Of a stretch of DNA of 64,000 nucleotides, positions 27,671 through 35,767 are shown one piece after another. Numbering within the stretch: the stretch's first letter is position 1; each line of letters begins with the position of its first letter. The translations under genes were made by a program, and so were the position numbers. The notes beneath the pieces are model-generated. The model did not search any database. It had not been told where the DNA came from and saw nothing but the letters and a program-made list of their open reading frames with translations. Source of the DNA: Aestuariibacter sp. (GTDB taxonomy: Bacteria; Pseudomonadota; Gammaproteobacteria; Enterobacterales; Alteromonadaceae); NCBI GenBank assembly GCA_017794925.1, contig CP051238.1:594934-658933 (forward strand), written 5' to 3'.

Positions 27671-28561
27671 ATGCCTTCTACCACGCACATTGAGCAATTA
27701 GCCCATATATCTCAGTTTAATACCGAGCGGGGGCAGCCAACCTGCCACCCATTAGTGACGGTATTGGATCAGCAACTTTCACAGCCTTTTATGCCAACCC
27801 GATACTTAAGCGAGTTGTACATTGTGTTTCTGAAAGCGGCTCATTGTGAACGTCTGGTATATGGGGCAGGCAAATATACGTTTACCGCAGACAGTTTGCT
27901 ATTTATTGCTCCCGGGCAGGTGTTACATCACCATTCAGAGGACATCTACCGACCACATGGCTGGGCTCTGGCTTTTCATCCCGACCTCACAGCCAAACAC
28001 AATGTGAGTCTGTCCTCATTTCCAATGTTTGGTTACCACGCAAATGAAGCGATAAATGTTAGCCAACCCGATAAAGAGCAAATCATTCAATTATTCCGAT
28101 TACTTAAAGCTGAAGCAGACCTTTTTGCCACTCAATCGCATTCAGATACGGTAATAGCAAAGTATATCGAATTAATAATGCATTGCTGCGACAAGCTATA
28201 TAAGCAGCAGGTGCAAGCCGCCAATTATAAGCCCAGTGACTTTTTAGCTAAGTTTGAACAGGCATTGAATACCTATTTTAGCAACACAGGCAACGCCCCT
28301 GAAGGTATTCCCACCGTGCAATACTTTGCAGATGCTATGCATTTATCGGCCAATTACTTCGGCGACCGGATAAAAAAAGAAACGGGTATTTCAGCTAAGG
28401 CATTTATAGAAAACTGGCTCACCGGCGTTGCAAAACAAAAAATAGCGGGCTCCGGATTGTCGGTATCGCAAATAGCCTACGAGCTGGGATTCAGCCATCC
28501 ACAACATTTCACGCGTTTCTTCAAGCGCAATGTTGGCATATCGCCTACTCAGTACAGGTGA
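27671..28561 (+). CDS. AraC-family transcriptional regulator
   Basis: Regulator of 296 aa. The N-terminal half (about 1-170) is a cupin-like effector domain ('ESVYIVFLKAA'-type strand, here 'LYIVFLKAAHCERLVYG', and 'LLFIAPGQVLHH'). The C-terminal ~100 aa hold two HTH motifs, with the signature 'VSQIAYELGFSHPQHFTRFFKRNVGISPTQYR'-type end, visible as 'GFSHPQHFTRFFK'. It lies one base after the MBL gene and its last codons carry the AGGTGA ribosome-binding site of the next gene, consistent with a three-gene operon that it probably regulates. Confidence 0.92.
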   Translation: MPSTTHIEQLAHISQFNTERGQPTCHPLVTVLDQQLSQPFMPTRYLSELYIVFLKAAHCERLVYGAGKYTFTADSLLFIAPGQVLHHHSEDIYRPHGWALAFHPDLTAKHNVSLSSFPMFGYHANEAINVSQPDKEQIIQLFRLLKAEADLFATQSHSDTVIAKYIELIMHCCDKLYKQQVQAANYKPSDFLAKFEQALNTYFSNTGNAPEGIPTVQYFADAMHLSANYFGDRIKKETGISAKAFIENWLTGVAKQKIAGSGLSVSQIAYELGFSHPQHFTRFFKRNVGISPTQYR

Positions 28562-28565
28562 CAAC

Positions 28566-29393
28566 ATGAAACACAGTCTTATTTATTCAACCATTTTCAC
28601 TATGCTGCTGATATTACTCGCTGGCTGCAGTGTTAGCCAACCTTTGCAAAGGTCACAGAATATGAATATCAGTGCTCAAGAAAACAATAATTTACAAAAG
28701 CTGGTCCACACCGATCCGGAATTCACTGCAATGTACAAAACATTTCGGAACGAGCAGATCAATAACATAAATGTACTCACCAACAAGCAAAAATACCTTA
28801 CCTATATAGTTGCATTAGCAGTGCAACAGTCGTTGCCACAATTACAACGCGAAGTGAGAGAAGCACTAGATCAGAATGTATCTGCATTGGAAATCCGTGA
28901 AGCGTTATACATTGCTGCACCATTTTGCGGTTTTGCGAAAATCGAAAACGCGCTGATGGCTGTAAATGAAGTGTTTGAGGATGCCGGTATCCAATTGCCC
29001 CTTTCCTCTCCAACAATTGCGCCAATTGAGCAACGTTTTGCTCAGGGTAAAGACATACAACAATCATTGTATGGTAATGCTATACAACAAAAATACGCGC
29101 AATTGCCAGAACCATACAATCGGGCCATACCTCACCAGCTAACCAGTCTGCTGTTTGGCGAACTATACACTCGCCAGGGTATAAACATTCAAACCAAAGA
29201 GCTGCTGGTTTTGGTGACATTAGCTACACTGGGGGCAGAAAAGCAGCTGGTCTCCCATACTCGCGGTAACCTTAAGGTGGGTAACCGTAAGGCAATTTTA
29301 ATTGGCGCAATGGTACATTGCTTACCCGTTTTAGGGTTTCCGGCCATGTTTAATGCCATCAATGTAATAGAGGCTACTGACTTAAAAAATTAG
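28566..29393 (+). CDS. Lipoprotein with two carboxymuconolactone decarboxylase-like domains
   Basis: Protein of about 275 aa with lipoprotein signal 'LLILLAGC'. Two CMD/AhpD-like helical units are visible (around 50-130 and 170-270: 'REALYIAAPFCGFAKIENAL' and 'KELLVLVTLATLGAEKQLVSH'). The CxxC thiol pair of true AhpD is absent: only a single Cys lies in the first unit. A redox or gamma-carboxymuconolactone-type role is possible but unproven. ATG 28566 is chosen because AGGTGA, overlapping the AraC stop, lies 4 nt upstream. Confidence 0.85.
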   Translation: MKHSLIYSTIFTMLLILLAGCSVSQPLQRSQNMNISAQENNNLQKLVHTDPEFTAMYKTFRNEQINNINVLTNKQKYLTYIVALAVQQSLPQLQREVREALDQNVSALEIREALYIAAPFCGFAKIENALMAVNEVFEDAGIQLPLSSPTIAPIEQRFAQGKDIQQSLYGNAIQQKYAQLPEPYNRAIPHQLTSLLFGELYTRQGINIQTKELLVLVTLATLGAEKQLVSHTRGNLKVGNRKAILIGAMVHCLPVLGFPAMFNAINVIEATDLKN

Positions 29394-29396
29394 TCC

Positions 29397-30611
29397 CTAT
29401 TGGCCGGCGCGCGCAGACATAGCTGCCAGCACTGCAGCAACGCTCAGTATAAACGCAGCGCAGCCAAAGGTAATGGCATACCCGCCGGCATCGTACAGAA
29501 CACCCCCCAAGGTTGAGCCAAGCGCAATGGACAGCTGGATCACTGCCACTAGTAAGCCTCCACCTGCTTCGGCGTCGTCGGGTAAATTGTTAGTCAGCCA
29601 GGCCCACCAGCCAACGGGGGCAGCGGTAGCTATAAACCCCCATAGCGCCAGCAATATTGCTACGGGCAGTAAGGCGCTTTGCAGACTAACAATCAATAAG
29701 GCGATAACCGCCATGAGCATAGGAATAACAATAAGCGTTTTATTTATGCTAATGCTGAGCACGCGGTTAACCAGCGAGGTTCCCACAAACCCTGCTGCCC
29801 CGATTATCAATAGTATGGTTGATATAGTTTCTACACTGGCTCCCACTGTTGTTTCCAGAAACGGTCGAAGATAGGTGTACAGAACAAACTGCCCCATAAA
29901 GAACATCCCGACGGCGAGAGAACCAATAAGCACATACCGCCGCGCCAGTAACCCAATCACTTGCAACGCTGGGTTACTCTTGTTGGCCGACGATTCAACG
30001 GGCATAAGCGGTAAGCTTCGCCACTGCCAGGCAAACGTAATCACCGACAAGGGCACTAAGCAGAAGAACGCGCCACGCCAGCCAATTACCGCGCCTAAAT
30101 AGGCGCCGAGAGGCGCAGCCACAATCATGGCCAGCGCATTGCCACCATTAAAAATAGCCAGCGCACGGGGCACTTTGTGCGCTGGCACTAAACGCATAGC
30201 GGCTGCCGCCGACATCGACCAGAAGCCGCCAACCACGACTCCGATTAATGCCCGGCCCAGCATATACGTAAAATAGTTGCCCGATAGCGCAATCACTGCG
30301 CCTGACACACCCATTAGCGCTGTCATGCCAAGTAATAGATACTTGCGATCCAATCCACCTGCAATGACCGGAATAAGTAAACTGGTTATCACGGCCAGCG
30401 CGCCAGAAATTGCAATGCCTTGCCCAACCAGTCCTTCAGACACCGTAAATGCGCTGGCTATGGGGGTAAGTAAACTCACCGGCATAAACTCAGACGCGAT
30501 TAAAGCAAATACACAGAGTGACATGGCAAAGACACCGCTCCAGTGAGCCGCTTCTATCTGGCTCTGCTGTTTGGTTGCCTGGGCATTGAGACTTTGCTGG
30601 TTTGTTTGCAT
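29397..30611 (-). CDS. MFS efflux transporter, NepI/YdhP-like
   Basis: Inner-membrane transporter of 404 aa with 12 predicted helices. The start of helix 1 ('FALIASEFMPVSLLTPIA') and 'GRALIGVVVGGFWSMSAAAAMRLVP' match the DHA1 group of sugar or purine-ribonucleoside exporters such as NepI. Good ribosome-binding site (GAGAGGA). It lies downstream of an AraC gene and a cupin gene on the same strand, suggesting a small efflux unit under that AraC regulator. The substrate is unknown. Confidence 0.88.
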   Translation of the reverse strand: MQTNQQSLNAQATKQQSQIEAAHWSGVFAMSLCVFALIASEFMPVSLLTPIASAFTVSEGLVGQGIAISGALAVITSLLIPVIAGGLDRKYLLLGMTALMGVSGAVIALSGNYFTYMLGRALIGVVVGGFWSMSAAAAMRLVPAHKVPRALAIFNGGNALAMIVAAPLGAYLGAVIGWRGAFFCLVPLSVITFAWQWRSLPLMPVESSANKSNPALQVIGLLARRYVLIGSLAVGMFFMGQFVLYTYLRPFLETTVGASVETISTILLIIGAAGFVGTSLVNRVLSISINKTLIVIPMLMAVIALLIVSLQSALLPVAILLALWGFIATAAPVGWWAWLTNNLPDDAEAGGGLLVAVIQLSIALGSTLGGVLYDAGGYAITFGCAAFILSVAAVLAAMSARAGQ

Positions 30612-30697
30612 GGTTTCCTCTCGTATTTTACGGGCAGCACAGCATTGCCAGAGCGCGCTTTGCAGGCGGCTCCTTATACAAGGCTACGGGCTTGTGT

Positions 30698-31606
30698 TTA
30701 TTGAATGGCTGAACTGCCTTTGCGCACTTGCGCCAGATCGGCTCGTGGCGGCACACCAAATAAACGACGATATTCACGGCTGAATTGCGACGGGCTTTCA
30801 TACCCCACCTCAAACGCTGCCGTAGACGCATCGCACTGGTTGTTCATCATGAGTCGTTTGGCTTCGTTGAGCCGCAACCATTTTTGATACTGTAACGGGC
30901 TCATGCCGGTAAGCTGCCTAAAATGCAGATGAAACGTAGGCTGACTCATGCTGGCCATACCGGCTAGCGTTTCTACTCGCACAACAGAGTTAAAATGCTG
31001 TTTTAGCCAATTAATGGCTTTCGACACTCTGAATGCCTGGCTGTCGAATGAGGAAATGTGCATAAGCATAGTGGCCTTGTCACTTTGCAATAGGCGAAAG
31101 TGAATTTCCCGCTTCAGCATTGGCGCCATTACGTCAATTGCATCCGGCTCTTCCAGCAATTCCACTAATCGGGTCAACGGTGAAAACAGCTTAGGCGTCA
31201 TGGTGCCTAAACTGGCACTGATGCCTTTCACATCTTCGTTACCCAAGACAGGTGAATTCACCTGAGACACCAGATCAGCCAGCAGGCGGAAATCCAGTTT
31301 AAGCACCAACCCCACACAGGGTGTATCCGGGCTGGCTTCAATTACCTGGGAACTGGCAGGTAAATCAACCGAATTCACTAAAAATGTACTGGTGTCGTAG
31401 GGGTAAGCAGCGCCGCCTGCGACCATTTGCTTGCGACCCTGCGCCACCAACACAATGCTGGGCTCAACCAGACAAAAAGCTGGTTCGGTCGGCCGGTTAC
31501 GACGAAACAACAGTAAGCCGGGAATATCGGTTTCCATATCCCCTTCATCTGCCTGCAGCCGCGTGAGCGTAGCTGCCATAGAGTGTTGTAAACTTTGTAA
31601 TGCCAT
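30698..31606 (-). CDS. AraC-family regulator with AraC_N domain
   Basis: About 302 aa. The N-terminal ~180 aa match the AraC_N type ('LVEPSIVLVAQGRKQMVAGG', 'LVNSVDLPASSQV'); the C-terminal ~100 aa carry the AraC HTH pair ('LAGMASMSQPTFHLHFRQLTGMSP', 'AAFEVGYESPSQFSREYRRLFG'). ATG 31606 is preferred to the upstream TTG 31618. It sits between a cupin gene and an MFS pump, both on the same strand, and probably controls them. Confidence 0.92.
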   Translation of the reverse strand: MALQSLQHSMAATLTRLQADEGDMETDIPGLLLFRRNRPTEPAFCLVEPSIVLVAQGRKQMVAGGAAYPYDTSTFLVNSVDLPASSQVIEASPDTPCVGLVLKLDFRLLADLVSQVNSPVLGNEDVKGISASLGTMTPKLFSPLTRLVELLEEPDAIDVMAPMLKREIHFRLLQSDKATMLMHISSFDSQAFRVSKAINWLKQHFNSVVRVETLAGMASMSQPTFHLHFRQLTGMSPLQYQKWLRLNEAKRLMMNNQCDASTAAFEVGYESPSQFSREYRRLFGVPPRADLAQVRKGSSAIQ

Positions 31607-31717
31607 TGCGATGCCCAACCCGCTTTATTGTAAGTGCACTCTGGGTGTGAGTTATTTTACAGTTCTAATGGTAGTGAACAGGCCGCTATTTTGCCTGTAT
31701 TCCTGCTTTGCCTTGCT

Positions 31718-32221
31718 TTATTCAGCGTTATATTCGGCGTCGGATACCTTTTCTTTCCATACCACATTTTCGCCGTCTTTCACGCCAGTCAGGACCAGAT
31801 GCTTCATTTGAGCATCAGGTGTTGCACCGTGCCAATGGTCTACATCTGCCGGGCACCATAGTGCTTCGCCGGGGCCAAACTCTAATATCTTACCGTCGCG
31901 GGTACCGGTTCTGGCCGTGCCTTTCATAACCACCATATGCTGCCCGGCTGGATGTGAATGCCATGCCGTGCGAGCGCCAGCTTCAAAGGTAACATAAGCG
32001 CCTGAATAGGCAGCGGTTTCATTGGGTGGGAACAGCATTTCCACTTCTACTTTGCCAGTGAAATACGCTTCAGGGCCAGTAAAGAATTGGTGTTCACTGA
32101 TAGGATAATGCGTTTGAGATGCAGACGTATCTTCTGTTGATGCGGCCGATACATTACCGGCTAGTGCAGTCGCTACTCCACCCGCGAGTAAGCTGCCCAA
32201 CACACGATGTTGCTTAGTCAT
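31718..32221 (-). CDS. Exported cupin-domain protein
   Basis: About 167 aa with an N-terminal signal ('VLGSLLAGGVATALAGNVSAAS'). One cupin barrel with metal-binding pattern 'WHSHPAGQH' and a second motif 'PGEALWCPADVDHWHGA'. It resembles the CMD-associated exported cupins. ATG 32221 has an excellent GGAGG site 6 nt upstream; the longer frame to 32278 is not needed. It is the first gene of a cupin-AraC-MFS run. Confidence 0.88.
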   Translation of the reverse strand: MTKQHRVLGSLLAGGVATALAGNVSAASTEDTSASQTHYPISEHQFFTGPEAYFTGKVEVEMLFPPNETAAYSGAYVTFEAGARTAWHSHPAGQHMVVMKGTARTGTRDGKILEFGPGEALWCPADVDHWHGATPDAQMKHLVLTGVKDGENVVWKEKVSDAEYNAE

Positions 32222-32397
32222 ATTTCCCTCCTTCACCGGCACATCCGTACTGAAAGAAGTTTCAGTTGGTTGTACCAATTCGCTTAGGAATAGACTAACT
32301 CGACGTTCGGGAAAGGGGTTAGAACGATTATCTTGGCTACTTGCCTATTTCTATTACCACAAAGATAAACGAAAAAGTAATGGGTAAGCAGGCCAGG

Positions 32398-33480
32398 TTA
32401 TTCCCAGCCTGTTGCCTGCTGAATTGCGGCTTTCAGCAATTCAGCATTGTGCATATGCTGGTTTACTCTGGGGTGCTGGCCGTAACCGTTGAACGGAAAG
32501 ACCACGGTGGACAGTTTGTTGTCGCCTGCGCCCACCAGATTAGCAACCGCCGCTTCAACATAGCCTGGCCAAGGTGACCCGGCCTTGGTGGCATCCATAC
32601 TACCCAGCGCACATATGATCTGTGCATTAGGGTACTTTGCACGAATAGAAGTAACAAAATCCTGATACGCCGCAATGATTTGTGGCTCGGTAGGTGTAGG
32701 CGAAATACGCTTGGGGTCGGGCACCAGCCAGCTGTCGTTTTGCATAAGGTTAATGACCACCACCTGAGGTGTCCAGGCACTGAAATCCCACTGTGAATCG
32801 TTGTTGCCCACGGCACTCAACTGGTCATAAAACTGCGGCATAATAAAGTTAAACCAGCTCACCATAATACCAATACCGCTTTGCGAGATAGTGTGTAATT
32901 CCGCGTTCAGTGCTCTGGCTGTTATTGCGCCATAACTTAAATAGTGGTTTTTATCGCGAGGTAAACCGTCACCCGCATTGTGCGGTGCTACATTGCCCAT
33001 ACCACTGGAAATGGAGTCACCGTAAATCTCGACACGACGGCTTGGTCTGGCTGGCGGCGCCAACAGCGTCGCATCGTCATCTATGCTAATACCCAGAAAA
33101 TGCGTACCGCCTTCTTCCCCTTCCGTGCGCTTATAGATTTCCACCGTGTGCTCGCCATCGCCTAACGTCTTGCTGATCCAATAGTCGTGCTTACCTTGCT
33201 TGGCTTCAATCACAAAGGGAAAGGCATCGTTACCGTCGACAATCACATTGTAGTAATTCTTGCCGTTGTCGTCGTTTAACGTTACCGACAAAGATGCACC
33301 AGAAAATCGCGCCTTTACCGACGAACCGGGCCAGGTTAAATACGGCGCACGGGCATTCGCAAAGTCGATTCGACCGGTATACACATACCCCGCATCATTC
33401 GCGGGCACCACCTTGGCGTAAACCGCAGTGCTCAGTTGAAAGCATACTAACAGCCCAAACGTGATAACCCGTTTTAACAT
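32398..33480 (-). CDS. Exported SGNH/GDSL esterase, CE2-like
   Basis: About 360 aa with a signal peptide ('FGLLVCFQLSTAVYA'). An N-terminal beta-sandwich (about 25-135) precedes an SGNH hydrolase domain with the nucleophile block 'VEIYGDSISSGMG', a 'INLMQNDSW' Asn block and a C-terminal His block 'QHPRVNQHMH'. The two-domain layout is that of CE2 carbohydrate deacetylases, which use a Ser-His dyad. Likely role: removal of acetyl groups from polysaccharide. It has no direct-repeat promoter element, so it seems not to be part of the starch regulon. Confidence 0.88.
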   Translation of the reverse strand: MLKRVITFGLLVCFQLSTAVYAKVVPANDAGYVYTGRIDFANARAPYLTWPGSSVKARFSGASLSVTLNDDNGKNYYNVIVDGNDAFPFVIEAKQGKHDYWISKTLGDGEHTVEIYKRTEGEEGGTHFLGISIDDDATLLAPPARPSRRVEIYGDSISSGMGNVAPHNAGDGLPRDKNHYLSYGAITARALNAELHTISQSGIGIMVSWFNFIMPQFYDQLSAVGNNDSQWDFSAWTPQVVVINLMQNDSWLVPDPKRISPTPTEPQIIAAYQDFVTSIRAKYPNAQIICALGSMDATKAGSPWPGYVEAAVANLVGAGDNKLSTVVFPFNGYGQHPRVNQHMHNAELLKAAIQQATGWE

Positions 33481-33893
33481 CCTTGCCCCCACAGTTTACT
33501 TACTCATGCTCATATTGCCATTAACCAAAAATCTTATACCGCAGCTTCACTTAAGTACACAAAAGGCGCTAATCAATAAGCGCCTGTTTGTGTTTTGTGC
33601 CGGTTATGGATTTCTGCATGACCGTTTCACAATCGACAAGAAACCGCACAGTAATAGATAGAAGATTATCAACTCAATGCCCGAAAGAAATTACGTTATT
33701 AAATTATGGGGTTGTTGTTTTGGGTGGGAAGAAATGAAGTGTATTTACCCAAGTTCAAAGCACCGCCTGGCACTAAATATCAGCTAGTTACCCTCAGTAG
33801 GGAATTTTATGATACAAACCCAACGTTAATCAGGTATTCGCCCACAAGGATGTAATTACCAACACACTAAAAAAACAAAAAAGGAAGTAGCCG
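33481..33893. other. 413-bp gap at the left edge of the AT-richer block
   Basis: Lies between divergent genes. It holds a terminator-like hairpin at 33561-33597 with no gene in front of it on either strand, and an AT-rich stretch that leads to the ribosome-binding site AAGGAAG of the 33894 gene. I see no convincing ORF; the stray terminator suggests a deleted gene. Confidence 0.5.
33561..33597. terminator. Orphan terminator-like hairpin
   Basis: Stem GGCGCT / AGCGCC with an 8-nt loop, an A-run before it and a T-rich tail after it, so it could work in both directions. No gene ends here. Confidence 0.6.
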
Positions 33894-34439
33894 ATGAAGT
33901 ACCAAAAGCAGTTAGATCGCCTTAACTCAGGCACCATGAGCAGACATGAATTAGCCATTATGAAAAAGAACGCTAAAGCACTCGTGGACAAGGGCGACGG
34001 CGATGCAAAGGCAATTTTGGACGCAATTAATTATTCAAAACCTGCTGATGACTATATTCTATTTATGGGCTTTTGCCCCGGAGCTGACTTTACACAACGT
34101 CTGGATATCGAGTGGAAAGAGCACGGAATTTGCCGATTCGACTATTTACAAAGTGAATCTCAGCTCAATAAATGGAATACACTTTGCGCCGGTGATTTGG
34201 TTATTCTGAAAAAACGGGAAAAGTTCGGCGAATCTATGAAGCTTTATGGTTTCGGCAGAATAAAACGTATTGCCTATGACGATGAAAACACCCGCTATTT
34301 CGAGATGGATTGGTCTGCACAGGAACAGGAAATTGAAGTTCCACTGATGGGCTGTAACAGCACCGTGGATGTTAAATCGATACTAGACGTAGAAAAGCAA
34401 ATGCCCAAGAGTTTCTGGCAATGGCTTAATAAAGAGTGA
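33894..34439 (+). CDS. Hypothetical protein, possible EVE/PUA-like domain
   Basis: 181 aa, no known family recognised. A charged helical N-terminus ('SRHELAIMKKNAKALVDKGD') is followed by 'DYILFMGFCPGADFTQRLD' and 'WNTLCAGDLVILKKREKFGESMKLYGFGRIKRI', which has the 'too-much-moisture' rhythm of EVE/ASCH-type PUA folds that bind modified bases (weak inference). Ribosome-binding site AAGGAAG is 6 nt upstream. It is the first gene of an AT-richer block with a methyltransferase, a helicase and a NERD protein. Confidence 0.7.
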   Translation: MKYQKQLDRLNSGTMSRHELAIMKKNAKALVDKGDGDAKAILDAINYSKPADDYILFMGFCPGADFTQRLDIEWKEHGICRFDYLQSESQLNKWNTLCAGDLVILKKREKFGESMKLYGFGRIKRIAYDDENTRYFEMDWSAQEQEIEVPLMGCNSTVDVKSILDVEKQMPKSFWQWLNKE

Positions 34440-34519
34440 GCTTTATACTCCGAAGCACTCGAACGAATACGACGCAAAAAGTAACAGCAATACCAGCAAA
34501 CAGGCCTTAAGCGGGCAAG

Positions 34520-34948
34520 TTACAAGTGCTGGCTAATATACGCCAGCGCAGTTTCAAACGCTGACTTCTGAAAACCTTTCAAACCGGTATCGCTAAACTC
34601 TATGTACATGTGGTTTTCTTTTAACGCCGCTTTGATCTCAGTAGGCGGCATTACGATAACCTGCACGCCGTTTAGCAACTCCAGCGCCGCTTCTAATTTA
34701 AACCCAATCGCACCACCCGCAAATTTGCCCTTCATAGGCCGTTGGCGAATAACGATAGTTTCTATTTTGTAGTCCTGCACTAGCTGGGCGAAGGACTTCT
34801 GAAAATACTTAAGCTCATGGGCGGTAGCGGCTTTTTGCAAGCTCAGTTTACGGGTACGGCAATCAGGAAGCTGAATCAGGTCATTTTCCAGATTCAGTAA
34901 GGCAATGTTGGCATCATTCCCCGCCAGTTCTACACCACATACACGCAT
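34520..34948 (-). CDS. DUF3010 family protein
   Basis: 142 aa. The pattern 'MRVCGVELAGNDANIALL', 'VIRQRPMKGKFAGGAIGFKLEAAL' and 'AFETALAY' matches the DUF3010 family of gammaproteobacteria, which looks like a small RNase H/RuvC-like fold. The function is unknown. GGTGGAG lies 7 nt before the ATG. It is a single gene on the minus strand inside an otherwise plus-strand block. Confidence 0.8.
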   Translation of the reverse strand: MRVCGVELAGNDANIALLNLENDLIQLPDCRTRKLSLQKAATAHELKYFQKSFAQLVQDYKIETIVIRQRPMKGKFAGGAIGFKLEAALELLNGVQVIVMPPTEIKAALKENHMYIEFSDTGLKGFQKSAFETALAYISQHL

Positions 34949-35119
34949 TGCAAAGCTCCACCTTTAAAAATACAGCCGAGAGTATATAGGATTTAGCGAC
35001 GTTACGGGTTGGTTTTTGTGGTCATTAGCGCGTCGCTTTAGTGTTTTATCTAACCGGCCTTTGGCTAGGAAATTCTTGTTTGTATACTTTCCCGTAGATA
35101 GCAGTTCAATATCAAGTTA

Positions 35120-35767
35120 ATGTATATCGGAATAAAGGGAAGGACTCTTAACGTAGTGAACAGGACCATTCAACATTACAGTGACAAAGCTCAGCATTAC
35201 TATGCGCTTTATAATTCTGTAGAAGCAGAAAACGTACACAATGACTGGAAAGCATTTTTAGATAGCTCCAAATCAGGCATGGCATTAGATGTGGGCGCTG
35301 GCAGCGGTCGAGATGCAAATTGGCTAGCTCAAAAAGGTTGGCAAGTCGTTGCGATCGAACCCGCAAATGGCCTAAGAGAACTTGCGCAGCAAAGCGCGCA
35401 AAAAAATATAGTTTGGTGTGATTCCTCTTTGCCTGCGCTAGAAAGTCTCCCTATACCCACTCAGAAATTCGATTTGATTTTGCTCTCAGCCGTATGGATG
35501 CATTTACCTGTCGAAACCAGGCCAGAAGCATTGACACGATTATCAACGCTATTGTCACCCGGCGGTAGAATATTCGTCAGTTTGCGATTTGGCCCCACTG
35601 ACGACGAACGCCCTATGTACCCAGTGAGTTACAAAGAGCTTGCAGCGCTTGCTTCAGATAACGCTTTGACAGCACGCAACTTAAACCCTGTGCCGACAAA
35701 CGATTCACTGAGCCGTAGTGATGTGGCGTGGGTAACCGTAGAATTAATACGCGACGACAAAAAATGA
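35120..35767 (+). CDS. Class I SAM-dependent methyltransferase
   Basis: 215 aa. Motif I 'ALDVGAGSGRDANWLAQKGW', an acidic residue at the end of strand 2 ('VVAIEPA'), 'FDLILLSAVWMHLP' and 'LSTLLSPGGRIFVSLR' define a class I methyltransferase of the Methyltransf_11/25 type, similar to TehB- or tellurite-like small-molecule methylases rather than a DNA methylase (no NPPY/DPPY). The substrate is unknown. Its stop overlaps the start of the helicase gene by ATGA, so the two are coupled. The start is uncertain; a GTG at 35156 with AAGGA upstream is an alternative. Confidence 0.88.
   Translation: MYIGIKGRTLNVVNRTIQHYSDKAQHYYALYNSVEAENVHNDWKAFLDSSKSGMALDVGAGSGRDANWLAQKGWQVVAIEPANGLRELAQQSAQKNIVWCDSSLPALESLPIPTQKFDLILLSAVWMHLPVETRPEALTRLSTLLSPGGRIFVSLRFGPTDDERPMYPVSYKELAALASDNALTARNLNPVPTNDSLSRSDVAWVTVELIRDDKK

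Noticed and set aside
35120..35767. DNA methyltransferase of a restriction-modification or BREX-like system
   Set aside because: The protein is short and lacks NPPY/DPPY-type DNA methylase motifs; it looks like a small-molecule methyltransferase.
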